A stretch of 64,000 nt of DNA. Source: Neodiprion pinetum (lineage: Eukaryota; Arthropoda; Insecta; Hymenoptera; Diprionidae). The notes below the pieces were generated by a model. The model was given only the letters and a program-made list of their open reading frames with translations. It had not been told where the DNA came from and ran no database searches. Location of the stretch: positions 37,550,607-37,614,606 of the forward strand of contig NC_060235.2 in the NCBI RefSeq assembly GCF_021155775.2. The letters run 5' to 3'. This document shows positions 11,818 through 23,552 of the stretch, piece by piece. Made by a program: the position numbers and the translations under genes. Every line of letters starts with the position of its first letter. The stretch's first letter is position 1.

Positions 11818-13550
11818 TAATATTTTCAAAAACAATCACATCGAGAATTGCAAATGATTTCTTTATCATTTACGTTTCTCAAAAATTCATACTCTTAATA
11901 TAATTTGTGTATCACAAACCATTATGAGTCTGGATAGGCTGTGGACTTTGAATAAACATATCCTGTTGTGCTGGTCCTCTGATGAAAATCTGATTTGGAG
12001 TTAAAAGAGTCTGCGGTTGTAGCCCTGTCCAGGCAACTTGTTGAGCAAACGGCCAGGGGGCAAATTGCATACCTCCACTTCGTGTGCCTGTCGCAGTTCC
12101 CGTTGGACAGGTAGTATACTGGAAAATATCAGTGTTAGAAGCACAACGACAAGGCATTACTGGATATTTAGTAAGCCGATTTTCGTTTCATTACACGGCC
12201 AAACTTTAATTACACATATCAAACTTCGTTCAGTTGAAATTCCCTTGGTATAGATATTATCCAACCCAATCATTCATTTATTTACTACCTTCTGCACTTG
12301 GTCTTGTTTATTAGCAGTCTGCTGCTGCTGCTGCAATGTGGGCGGAGGTTGTGGTGAGCCAAGAACTCCAAGTTGACTAAAAACCAATGTTTGCCCACCA
12401 CCAGGATTGGCAGATGTTGGAACAGGGAGATATCCGCCAGGAAAGCCTTGCACTTTAGTACCTCCACTTCCTGGATGCCCACCTCCCTGTCCAGGATTGG
12501 AAGATGTTGCCAGCATATGTGGTGTTAATTGTGTCGTAGATTGGAATGGTTTTCCAGCCGTTATTACCTGTCAATCATTCAATTTCAATTTACATCGTTC
12601 AAACAGGAATTTCAATTTCGCATTATTTCTATCATCTGTGTATACAATAACGAGTATCTTCATTGATATTTACCTGTATAGACGAGGGATTTATTCCTGC
12701 CGGATGAAGAGCAATATTGCCTGGCATTATTAGCGGCTGTCCCTGAGTATTATAAAGTTGTTGCAAATGATACGCCTGATTCTGTATAGGTTGTTGTATC
12801 ACTTGAACAGCTTGGGGATGAGCTGCCATGGTTGTTATTGTGGTTGCACCCTGTTGTCCTGATAAAGTCATTGATACACCTTGCTGCTGCTGCTGCTGCT
12901 GTTGATGCTGCATAGATACCGTCACTGCACCCTGCAACTATATCAAAGTAGCATTTAATAATCCAACGTTTTCAAATTTTATTACATATTCCCGATAGAT
13001 GGCTATATTTTTTTTTCTAATTTACATAAATCCTTCACCAACATACTTGCTGTGGCATGCTGACCGCTACCGCTTGAGGTTGAACTTGGACTTGTGTAGG
13101 AACAACGCTATGTGGCCCATTCCCTGGCTGTTGTTGTTGTACTTGTTGTACTTGCTGTACTTGTTGGACTTGTTGCTGCACTTGTTGAACTTGCTGCTGT
13201 AACTGTTGCTGCTGCTGTTGTACCTGTTGCTGTTGTTGGACCTGTTGTTGTTGTTGGACCTGTTGTTGGACCTGTTGTTGTTGGACCTGTTGTTGTTGGA
13301 CCTGTTGTTGTTGAGCTTGTTGTTGAGCTTGTTGTTGCTGTTGTTGAACCTGTTGCTGTTGAGCTTGTTGTTGCTGTTGCTGTTGAACCTGTTGTTGCTG
13401 TTGTTGTTGAACGTTTTGCTGTTGCATGTCTTGAGTTGTCATCATCATTTGTTGTTGTGGTTGCTGTTGCTGCTGTGGTTGTTGTGGTTGTTGTTGTTGT
13501 TGTTGTGGTTGCTGAGGTTGGGAAATCTCGATTTGCTTAACATCCGTCAT
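8700..13550 (-). CDS. ph: Polyhomeotic (Polycomb repressive complex 1 subunit)
   Basis: Nuclear PRC1 subunit that polymerises through its SAM domain to maintain gene silencing. Twelve exons chain in phase: 13550-13047, 12937-12674, 12567-12289, 12118-11920, 11767-11529, 11339-10962, 10694-10145, 10054-9797, 9662-9531, 9433-9286, 9198-9009 and 8930-8700, giving 1,123 residues. Visible parts, in order, are a Gln-rich N-terminus, a duplicated module (residues 1-256 and about 496-700), a long polyglutamine tract, the HD1 motif KPQVLTHVIEGF then VIQEASEPF (about 871-893), the FCS zinc finger CEACGNLL...RFCSVLCAK (about 955-983), and a C-terminal SAM domain containing FIRGLPGC, QEIDGQAL and IKLGPALKI (about 1043-1110). 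The start is fixed by an in-frame TAA twelve bases upstream. Two introns (after 11920 and 10145) have the weak donor GTTTGT. Untranslated exons lie upstream. Confidence 0.95.
10225..10488 (-). repeat. CAG/CAA tract encoding polyglutamine in ph
   Basis: A mixed CAG and CAA repeat about 260 bases long inside ph exon 7. It encodes glutamine runs broken by single His, Ala, Ile and Tyr residues. The mixture of two glutamine codons should limit slippage. On the plus strand it creates a spurious polyleucine reading frame. Confidence 0.9.
10488..11041 (-). repeat. ph internal module, copy 2
   Basis: Two consecutive exon parts encode GNGPHSVVPTQVQVQPQ and VSMTQQ, then, after a 267-base intron, LQGAVSVSMQ, GATTITTMAAHPQ, QAYQLQQLYN and QGQPLIMP. 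Each has a close counterpart, in the same order and with the same intron position and phase, at 12718-13127. The protein is strongly conserved while third codon positions differ often, so the duplication is old and both copies look selected. Confidence 0.85.
12718..13127 (-). repeat. ph internal module, copy 1
   Basis: The counterpart of 10488-11041. It encodes GNGPHSVVPTQVQVQPQ and VSMPQQ, then, after a 109-base intron, LQGAVTVSMQ, GATTITTMAAHPQ, QAYHLQQLYN and QGQPLIMP. Unlike copy 2, this second exon continues into NIALHPAGINPSSIQ rather than into the long polyglutamine run. Confidence 0.85.
13125..13520 (-). repeat. Second Gln-rich repeat tract in ph exon 1
   Basis: Tandem variants of a short unit encoding QQQ followed by V or A, over about 130 residues of the first coding exon. 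Units are 9 to 21 bases and mix CAG and CAA. The tract is probably length-variable between individuals (inference). Confidence 0.85.
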
Positions 13551-13731
13551 TTTTGACTGAGTTTATCGCAGGTCAACAATGCTTTCAAACTTTCGAGACA
13601 AGTTACTATTATTCCTATGTATAAAATTAGCTGAACTATGAAGATCACTTGCTGCACGGCGTTGTCTTTTTCTTGGCCATTTTGATTTCTTTATTGTTTT
13701 CCACCCGCATCTTTCTGTCGCATAGACAAAC
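13551..13731 (-). other. ph 5' untranslated exon, 3' part
   Basis: On the minus strand an acceptor TTTCAG ends at 13732, so an exon beginning at 13731 would run directly into the ph start codon at 13550. Its last bases contain a stop in frame with the ph start, consistent with untranslated sequence. It must be joined to a first exon further up; the donor at 15664 is a candidate. Confidence 0.5.
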
Positions 13732-15663
13732 CTGAAATTCAATGAAATGTAAAAAAAAAAAAAAAACGTTACAAAAATGCATTACGTACACAAAGGCAGA
13801 TTTCCTTTCCTGAATTATTATTCTCCATACAAACTATGCTCTTGCATAGAATGACATTCAAGTTTGTTCTAAAGATTGAATCCACTATGATTATACACTT
13901 ATAATTGAAATGTACTCTGACAGATTGTTTATAATGGGTCTTTGAATTTTTAATCATAAACAGCAGCTCCATCTATCTTTAATTTCATCGTTACATAACC
14001 GTATCTATATAACAAAGATAATGGTTTATTACACTTAAATAATCAAATGACTTGTTTTACTCAAGAGTTGTATTTTCTTTTTGATTGTGCAGTTTCGTCA
14101 GGAAGAGAGTTGACCACTGTCTTAAGAGTCTTCGGTACATTTTGGTGAGTAGTATGTTATAATTTGATAGCAAGTTTTTTTCTTCCAGTAAATCAATCTA
14201 TACATAATTACGATTTATAAGGGTTATAGAGGTTATGACTAATTTCAAAATGATAACAAAGTGCTGCAATATGATTTTAGGTCAAGTGCAAACTACGTAA
14301 GGATGGATAAAAGAATAACTTATAGGTATAATATATATGATGTAGGCTGTTTGTTACTTGATTCTACTAACGTAACGTGGGTAATCTACATTATTATATC
14401 TTGAACACGTGATCTGAGAAAACACATTATGTGCATTGATGCTATCGCCGATTAATATTTGCTGAACTTGGAGTGTAATGAACCGAAAATAAGAAAGATA
14501 TTGGGAATTTTTTAAATTCAGGATAATATCCATCTACCTGTATTGCTCTTAGCATTGCATATTGCCCTGACAAAGCTAATTTCGAAATGATTAATAAGTC
14601 TTGTAAGGTATGCTCGACATATGTTTGAAATCAATATTGTAAAGTAACGAGAAGGCTGAAATAAGGAATGCTTGTATCACGTTTGCAAGAAATTTCTCAA
14701 GTTTGAAAAAAGAACGGTATCTAAGGAGAATGAAGTGTAACAAATGAAGAGCAACGTAAAACAGCTGTGCGTCAGTAGTAAAACCCAAGTTTCATGTGAA
14801 TAATGAGTATCACTGGTGCATATGTTTCTTTCTCCGGGGTGAACGTGCGGTTAGAGGAAGTGAGACGGTGAAACTGTAAATAGAGTGGAACTTGCGAGAG
14901 ACAGAGATGAAATTAGTCAGTGAATCTCAACCCAGTGCGTGAACAAGCAATTTTTTTTTTTTTATACAATTCTAGCAACATTCAACAATGTCTAGCCCGG
15001 CATTCTCCAAATTGTTGTGTATCAGGTCGTGTTTTCTGCACGTTGTTTGAACTTGGAACCACGTTTGCTGCCGAGACTTTTATTTCAAGAAGTTTGCAAG
15101 TGTTTGAACGCGACATGTGCACATCCATGCATGTCCGTACATACACATGCCAGAATACGCGTATCGCCTGGGTTTAGCAAAAACGAACGCATATATCAGC
15201 ATGCATACAATGTATGGCTCCCCTTGCGAGTGCATGTAAGTGTGTGTGTGCGTGAGTGGTGCGAGAGCAGTGGTGGATAGCTAGCCATCTCTCGCCTCGT
15301 GTCCATCTTGGAATAACAAAATACAAAATGTCGTCCGAGCAAAACCTCCATAATTAGTAAAAGCGGGGTGTGAGTGACAACACAGATCTCGCCATAATGG
15401 ATCGTAACAATAGTAACGATAATAACAATAGCAACACGCGGTAGCGTGTATCACGATCGCGGATAGCGCGTTTACAGATATCTTGTATACGACCGACGAA
15501 CCGAGAGTAGGTTAGAACCGAGGTGATAAGGTTGGAAGGCGTCCTGCTCTCCGACATATTGGATTGGGACTAGCTCACTGGCCGTCGGCTGGCTGCCGTC
15601 GACGGCTATGTAGGAACCAACACCGTCGCACACCAAAGCAAATCTCGATAATTTCCTACTCAC
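13732..15663. other. Probable ph 5' intron
   Basis: AT-rich sequence with a poly-A run at 13751-13766. No open frame here shows family motifs. If the donor at 15664 is used, all of this is the first intron of ph. Confidence 0.35.
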
Positions 15664-16110
15664 CATGTATTAACACCGTTTCAGCGACTGCGCGGCGGTA
15701 TTTAGCACGTTTTTAAACACACCAAACGTAACGATCGAACAACTACGTGTCAAATAATACGAGAATGTGAAATAACGCGAAATGCAACCGGGAAAAACAT
15801 CGGTTTAGAAATAATATTCAGAGTTGACGTCGAAACCTGAAAGCGTTGGTAGTGGCGCTCACTCGCTGTCTGCCTCCCACTTTGTGAGCGAGGCACCCCT
15901 CGCCTTCCCCTTCTCGAACGCCGACCCTTCTCTGCCCCCCCTGCCCCTGTACGCCCCTCGCCCACCCGCCACCTCTCCCTCCACGTCGTGTGGCCATCGA
16001 GCTGCAACCGTTGTCCCCCATTGGCCCAACGTGGACAAATCCCAGAGGCATCGTTCACCGAGCGAAGGGCGGGGCCTCCGATATTCGGATTATGGGCGCA
16101 TGCCTGCACA
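15664..16110 (-). promoter_or_regulatory. GC-rich island, candidate ph promoter and first exon
   Basis: From about 15,560 to 16,110 the sequence turns GC- and CpG-rich against an AT-rich background. On the minus strand it contains a strong splice donor (CATG before GTGAGTAGG, exon end 15664) with no coding potential I can support upstream. A non-coding first exon of ph transcribed from this island is the simplest reading; the exact start site is not visible. A minus-strand open frame of 119 residues here is Arg/Gly-rich and unconvincing. Confidence 0.35.
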
Positions 16111-19063
16111 CACTCGAACCCAGCATACGCGTCGTTCGTCTAATACTCATGCGCGACGCATATACACACCGTCTAGAGGTCCATAGCAGACCTGATGGTG
16201 TAAACTCCCGCCTCAGGGCCGTCGCATCAGGTGGTTTCGAACGGTACGCTTCTTTCGATTGTCATGTTTTTGAAAATTTCATTCGTTTCTGTTGAATTCT
16301 CTATGGCAGTTTTCGGAGATTGGGAAGAACCAGGTCCTAGGTTCGTCGTTGCTGAATCTTTTGTCCAGTAATGACATTTCGTCGAAAACGGGGAAAAAGA
16401 TTTTGCGACTGTCGTGAAAGATTTTTAAGCCGTAAAAGAAAATCTGTCAACTTTGCAAAGTTGTTTGTTTCAAACTTTCAGTCTGATGTTGTGTTGCGTA
16501 TACCTACCTATATCATGGAAAAAAAAATTGCATACAATCGACAAATCACGTTGCGATGTGATATATTGACGTACTTGCACGCATTTGTAGGATCTGAATG
16601 TTGGGTATAACTTGAGGGTATAACGGTTTTTAATTGCATTTGCCTAACTGATTTACCGCTCTTTTTCAAATCAACATTAATTGCACAGTACGGTTGTGCC
16701 GTTAATTGAAACTGTAATTACCTCCTGCAGCGAGTCAATAAAACGGGGCACCAACTTCTACTCACGGCCCTGGCCCAGCTGACTACAAGCCGGGTTTATA
16801 CCTCCGAGTTGAACGCAGGGGATTCGTGGTAGGTAGCAGTAGGGGTTAGCTCCACGAATCAGCCGAGCTTTTCTCGCCACTCAACGACTCCCTTCAATAC
16901 AGGAGTATAAATTCCTCCTCACCTCTGCACGTTACATGCTGCTTCTGAGGAGCTTGTATGCATCTCAACACATGGAACAAATTATACCTACATTTGATCG
17001 CAACGGTAGATGTTACAGCTTGGTATCCTTGTGAAAAGTTGAAACTAACAATAAAATTAACGTCATTCAATTTCTCCTTATATTTTTTCAATAATCCATA
17101 TACTCGATGTAAGAGTAAATAAATATTTCCAAATGCATTGCGAAAACATTAACAAGCATGCAACCAATCATTGATAACAATGCACGTCACGTATATCAGT
17201 AGATACGTCCACATTACGGTCCAAGTAGGAATCTCCACTGAATCATATCATATTGCGTTAGAGTATAAGAGCTCGATGTTATGATACACTATATTTATGA
17301 TTTTTTCTGCCAACGGTGGAGTGTAGTTTGGGTATAGTGGTGGGGTAAGTAACCAGCCAATGGTTTAGGTCGACCAGGGTTGCCAAGGAAACCGGTTAAT
17401 GATTCCGGCCGCCACTGAGGAATTGGCTCGGCGAGGGTATTCCTGCGCATGCGTACACACACCGCTGGGAGACGATTTATTAATAGCGAGCCGTCCCGTT
17501 TTACGTTGTGTGCGTCTTGCCGGTCGACACACACAACGTTATATCCGAATAGATGTCGGGCCGGTCACCTCTCGCCTCCGCACGCAGGTAATTAAATCTC
17601 TCCACGCACACAGGAGCGCAACGTCGGAGCCTTGACGACGATTGGTGTCTTTTCCAACGTCAAAATCCCCACCTCCCACAGCTCGCCCCCTCCGGCCTAC
17701 TCTCCTGTTCTATCATATTTTACTGATTCGATGACACGCGTATGTTGGTCCGAATCTACGTGCGTGTAACCACGTGCGCAAGTGTGCATGAATATAGGTT
17801 TACCGTATGATCGCAGCACGGCTAAGTGGGGGGAGGGGGGCTCGCGTATCCACCAGTGTAAACAGGGAGATCGAAATACTGTATACATCGGCCACTAGAA
17901 ACGTAGGTACGCTGGCACGCCCATGCACCAAGGTCAAAATTAGTGCAGCACGTCACGCTCTTTCGGAGCTTATAGTTATATAGGTATGCCTGTATCTTGT
18001 CTTACTTTGAACTCAGCTGACGTTTGTTATTCTATTACATAGTAGATATTTTCCAAGCCAACTTGTACCATGGGCAGGGATCACTTCGAGGTTCCATCGG
18101 CCACATGATTTTCATCAGCTGATCGTCTTGTAAAGTTTTGGTCGTTAACGAATCTAACGATAAATCGTTCGACGTGCGTCTCGAGTTGCAACCGCAGTTT
18201 ATCATTGCTGTTATTCAAGCAAATAAAAGACCTATTTTTTATCTACCAAAAGAAGATGCTTATACTCCGAGAAGCCAAAAAAAAACGTTCACTTCGAGAG
18301 TAACTCGATTTCAATTTTACTGAAAATCATTTCTTTTTTTTTTTTTAATCTTATTAAATTTACGTGATTTTTACAATCAATCCTCATAACTTTGACTAAT
18401 AACTGCTATTATGATTAACTTTGACGTTTTAAGGTTGTTGCATCAACGTTCACACCGTACTTACTACGAAATCAGACGATCATTTAACTCTTGACTCGAA
18501 AAGTTTGTGCGTTAAAAAAAAAAAAAAATGCTAGAAACCGTTGCTACCAAGTATTATACAACGTATCGCGTTACGAGGTATAATATGCGGTATTGTGACG
18601 AGAAACAAAACCTCGCGCAGCACGAGGACACTAAGTGCATAAGCCATAAATGAAACGTATCAAGATACGTGCGATGTTCCCATATACGTATAAACATTTA
18701 ATACCCGTATTGTATATTGTAGGTATATACGCCCATATAATACCAATCAGGGTCTGGGCTGCAGGCAAGATGAGAACATCAATCAGTGTTAGGTTGACAC
18801 GTGAGACTCCCTGGCCTCTCATGCATGTGCAGCATACCTATAAGTACGAGACATTCGGTGCAGGGGAGCGTCTGAGACACCTAAGGTTTCGACTTGTACA
18901 ATCCCCTCCCTCTCCCTCTTTCTTCCCTCCTCCCCCTCCCCCCCCCCCCATACCATCTCGCTCCCGAGGTGTAACAGGCATGATGCAACCACAGGGTTCT
19001 CCTTGATCCGGAAAAACCAAGTCTCCGACAATATGCGGACTTATACGCCAATAGGAACATTCC

Positions 19064-19101
<38 letters not shown>
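19064..19101. repeat. CT microsatellite
   Basis: Nearly perfect CT dinucleotide repeat. Confidence 0.9.
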
Positions 19102-19102
<1 letters not shown>

Positions 19103-19937
19103 TGTCTCTCTCCCTATTTCTCTCGGCAGTCGCTGCTCTTGGTCTCTAAATAATGAAGGAGAAAAATTGAATATGGAACACCTATAAGAGCTCTTCTCCC
19201 TGCAGATCGTCGCCGCTGCCCCCCCTCTAGTCGTCCCTCGAAATTCCGTGTTTCCCCCTCTCTACCCCTCGCCCTGCAGCCGCCCTCTTCGTCCCTTTTT
19301 CATTCCTCCGACGTCGCCGTCACGGTTTCGTCTCCCTCCACTCTTCGCTCTCGCTCTATACCAGCCGGTTTCTCTCTGTCCCTCCCTTTCTCTTTTTCAC
19401 CGACTCGCTCCCTTTGTCAGTCCGTCTCTCTCGTTCCTACTCGTGCCTCTCTCAATTGTAGCCACGAAGAATAGTGGCCTAGAGCGCGCTTGCGGGGTGG
19501 GCGTTTCACGCTCACGTGACGATCAACGACCACCGCCGAGTTTCTATACGGTATAGCACGTAGTGTGGGTAGGAACTTGCTACATAGGCATTACGTGTAC
19601 GCAGATATAGTATACCTAGGTATACATCCATGTATGCATATGCTATACCTACCTATATGGTATATGTATATTATTATACATATAGATACCCGACCAGATT
19701 CTCGATGCATATACGTTGAGCGGCTGGAGTGGGGCGAGGGGTCGAGGAGAGGGAAAACTTCACGTAGGTATATAGGTATAGATATACGACTCGCGCTCTA
19801 ACGGCGGGGCATGAATAATTGTAATGCAACATTCGCGGACTCCGCGCGTCGTGCCCTCCCTCCCCTCTCCGTCCCTCGCTCTACCGATTCGCTATCTCGT
19901 TCGGCCTTGTGTCGCCACCTCGTATACGCTTTGCTGT

Positions 19938-19944
<7 letters not shown>

Positions 19945-19998
<54 letters not shown>
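19945..19998. repeat. CT microsatellite
   Basis: Perfect CT dinucleotide repeat of about 54 bases; overlapping frames give spurious Leu-Ser proteins. Confidence 0.95.
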
Positions 19999-20003
<5 letters not shown>

Positions 20004-21267
20004 GCAGCACGCCTCGATCCCAGTCACCCTCTCTTCCAGCTCTCGCTCTTTTCTTTACATCTATGTATCGGTGTATACATATATGTGTATATGTATAATT
20101 GTTGTGGCAGGTCCTTAAGCTGGTACTCCCTTGTATAAATATTGACCAAAACGATCAGCTTGACAGCTGTATTACATAAGAGCGAATGATGGGCATGATG
20201 CCTGTGCTAGATTGAGGGAGAAAACATGGCGATGTCATTCAATGACCATCTTAGGCCACTTGGAAAATTAATTTCAAACGGAAAAACAGTCTTGTTTATT
20301 TGTATATCACTTTGTCACGATCAACGTTTATCTTTATTCACTCCACTCGTCTATGATGATATCGCGTTCAATATTGTTTACATCGATATTCTAAGAGCAT
20401 GTGATCGTACTCAAGCTGTGAATGAAGATCGACGAATTCGAGCACCGTCACCCGTATATAGGTATGTGTATACCTATACACGTCTGGCTGGTTGAAAGAT
20501 GGCGGAAGAGGGACAGAGAGGGGGGAGGAAGGGTGTCCATATTCTCGGTTTGCTGTATATCGCTAATTGATATTGACGGATGTTAAAGCTGTTTGAACCA
20601 ATCATTAATTGTCGATCACAAACTTGTTTGACAATACACACTTTATTTTGTCATTATCATATACGCATTAAAAAAGTATTAAATCGTATGATACGAGGAA
20701 ACTTCGTTACGAGTATAATAACGTTGTACGCGTAGAAATGTATATTGGAATCCTAAGAACCTGGTGCAAAAATTTTGCTTCGTATAAGTAACCCATTCTC
20801 ATTCACCCTGTACATATGGAATGCACTGTTGCAACATCATTTAATATTCTAACGTGCATGATTTGGTTCGATGAACCTTGCCATGCAATCGTATGCTGTA
20901 GTTCTGCACTTTGCGATTCTATATACCTAAGTTGCACAATTCGAGGCTCATCATTTACTCTTGTCATCGTACCTACGGAGTTTACAATTTCAATTGCAAC
21001 ACGAGTATACGATAACAGGTATAAAAATGCACTGCGGTATCGCGTCGACGAGCTTCGCCATTCTCTTATTTCTTTATGTATTCATTTTCATATTAAATTT
21101 ACAGGAAAAACAAATAGAAAACAACTGTCACGATCGCAGTACGTATATATATATATATATATTATAGGCGGATTACCGCGGGGAATCTTATAGCAATGGT
21201 CAAGTCCGTGGGACAGATGTCACTCCAATCTTATCAGAAAAAAAAGCTCATTGTCTTGTACAGTTAT

Positions 21268-22718
21268 AGATATGGGATTTTCTCCGTCAGAACATACAGC
21301 AATAAAAATTCGAATATTTGATTCCATCAAAATTTTAATGGGTCATTACACCTTCTGAGAAGAGATTTCACGATTTTTTCCGAGTTTTTCATTCATGTGT
21401 TCTTGAGATATGAATTTTTGAATTTTTTTTGTCGAAAATTCTCAACTTCTTGAAATACTGAACAAATGAGATGTTTTGTTTTTTGTTTTAACTAATTCTC
21501 ATAAAAAACATTGTTTTCTTTCACAAATGATGCCGTAGGATTTATAGTGGAGTCACATGTCACTATTATTTTTTTTTCAATTTGAAATTTCATTCTGCAG
21601 AATAACTGGCTTCTGTATCAAATCAGACAGGAAGTTTCGGTAACTTTAGACTCCCTTTGGAACTCGTTCAGTTAATTTTACTATTTTAAAGACTGGGGAC
21701 TATTTTTCACAAAATTTTCGTTAGTTGAATCCTGCTATCAATATGAAAAAAATAATCTCTCCATATTGCGATGTTTTTTTTTCTACTAGGAAATCATACG
21801 ATTCGTAGGAAAGTCGGATTTCTATGTACTTGAATCTAAACTTATGTAAATTTGTGCTATCGTATTTGAAGTTAATTTCGGAAAATATGAAATTTTCATT
21901 CGATTCTTTGTAGATAATTTTCTAATAAATGTTGCTAAAATGTTGAAACGTGTCTTCTTTGAACTGTCATGTTTTTCGTCCTTCTTGCAGGCCGAAATTA
22001 GCAAATGTACATCAGTTTAGATTTAAGTACAAAGAAAGCCGACTTTCTTACGAATCGTATACTTACCTAGTAGAAAAAAACATCGCAATATGGACGGATT
22101 ATTTAATACCGATAGCAGGATTCAACTTGCGAAAATTTTGTGAAAAATAGTCCCTAGTCTGCAAAATAGTAAAATTAAGTGAACGAGTTCCGGAGGGAGT
22201 CAAAATTTAACGAAATCTTCCCGTCTGATTTGATACAAAAGCCCTATTCTGCAGAACGATATATCAAATTAAAGAAAAAGAAAAAACAGAATGAGATGTG
22301 ATCCCACGATAAATTCGACGGTATAATTTGTGAAAAAAACATTGTTTTGTATGAGAATTTATCAAAAAAAAGTGTGCAACCTCTCGAAATCGTAAAGTTA
22401 AAGCTTCAACTGAAAAAATCATACCGCAATTGATAATGATCAAGTTTTTTGTAAATTTTTTCTTGAAGTATACCTAGTTGGATAGAAAAAATTTCAAAAA
22501 AACAAACATCCTATTTGGTCAATTCTTCAAGAAGTTGTAAATTTTTTACAAAAAAAAATTCAACAATTCATATCTCGAGAACACATGAACGAAAAATATC
22601 GAAATAAAAAATCGCTAAAGCTCATCTCATTAGGTGTAACCACATATAAAAATTTTGATGGAATGAAAAATTCAATTTTTTATTGCCGTACGTTCCGATG
22701 GAGAAATCTCCGTATAGA
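21268..22718. mobile_element. 1.45-kb imperfect palindrome (fold-back-like element)
   Basis: The left arm (about 21268-21883) is an imperfect inverted copy of the right arm (about 21985-22718), with a centre of roughly 100 bases. Checkpoints are CCATATTGCGATGTTTTTTT with TCTACTAGG at 21763-21790, reversed at 22070-22098; TACGATTCGTAGGAAAGTCGG at about 21798 with a partner at 22040-22060; TTCTGCAGAA at 21593 with a partner near 22248; and CATGTGTTCTTGAGATATGAA at about 21395 with a partner at 22568-22590. No transposase frame is present. It is probably a non-autonomous fold-back or large inverted-repeat element; a transcript would form a very long hairpin. Superfamily and target duplication are unresolved. 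Confidence 0.75.
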
Positions 22719-22906
22719 TTCTTCGTCGTTATACCTTAGGTATATGTACCATATTGTACGTCGATTCTCCATATATCTGCAAATACAATTTGTGATAATC
22801 TAGCATTTAGAGACGAAAATTTACATAGGATCGTATTATAGGTGTGCACATAGATTATGTATCCGATTTTAAGATATGAAGAATCGTAGGTATAATAAAT
22901 ACACAC

Positions 22907-23516
22907 TAGGGCAGTTCAAAAAAGTGCTTTTTTTTTATTCGTTCCCATCTCCTCAAATGTTCTGGTCTTTGGTGGAAAACAGATCCTCTCAAACGATGAG
23001 CTCTTCAGTTCAGGTTTAACAAGCTCTCTATTTTAGTTTTCATTTCCCATTCATTTGATATAGGAAAATTTCGCTTTTCGTTAAAAGCTAAAATGCTCGT
23101 GAACTATTCAATATTTTTTAAATAAATTTATAGATCCTTGAAGTTGATTCTTCAAGTTTTACAAATCTCTGTAACAAAGCATCGTTTTCATGATTAGAAC
23201 AATATAGATTTTCTCCTTTTCGATAAAAATCGGTCATTTTCAGATGACTGTAAAGCGTGTTCTAATGACGATACAACTCATGCTTTGTTATAAAGGTTCG
23301 GAAAGCTTGAAGGATATAGCTTACGAGTATTTTAACTTTTATCGAAAAGTGAAATTTCCCATGATAAATCAATGGGAAATAAAACTTAAAATAGCAATCT
23401 GTTAGATTTGAGCTATATAGAGTTCATATTTTGCGACGATCTTTTTTTCATCAAATACTAACATTCGATGGGATGAGATCAAAAAAATTATTTTTTCTCT
23501 TTTTTGAACCACCCTA
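22907..23516. mobile_element. 610-bp palindromic element with TAGGG ends
   Basis: The whole segment folds on itself. The left end TAGGGCAGTTCAAAAAAG matches the inverted right end TAGGGTGGTTCAAAAAAG, and the arms stay alignable inward: TTTCATTTCCCATT near 23038 with its partner near 23368, and GTAACAAAGCATCGTTTTC near 23171 with its partner near 23280. They meet at about 23,230. There is no coding capacity. It is a miniature inverted-repeat element of a different family from the neighbours on either side. Confidence 0.75.
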
Positions 23517-23552
23517 ATGCACACACTGATACACAGAACACAAAATTTATAT

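Larger units (their letters stand above)
16111..21267. other. Gene-free intergenic stretch with CT microsatellites
   Basis: No supported gene. It contains CT repeats at 19064-19101 and 19945-19998, C-rich low-complexity sequence around 18,900-18,960, and many copies of short TAGGTA/TACCTA words, for example 19,610-19,780. Reading frames here have no conserved motifs and mostly translate the simple repeats. Confidence 0.5.

Noticed and set aside
13112..13556. Plus-strand Leu- and Val-rich open frames
   Set aside because: Antisense shadow of the Gln-rich first coding exon of ph.
15750..16295. Overlapping open frames on both strands in the GC-rich island
   Set aside because: High GC suppresses stop codons; the products are Arg/Pro/Gly-rich with no domain.
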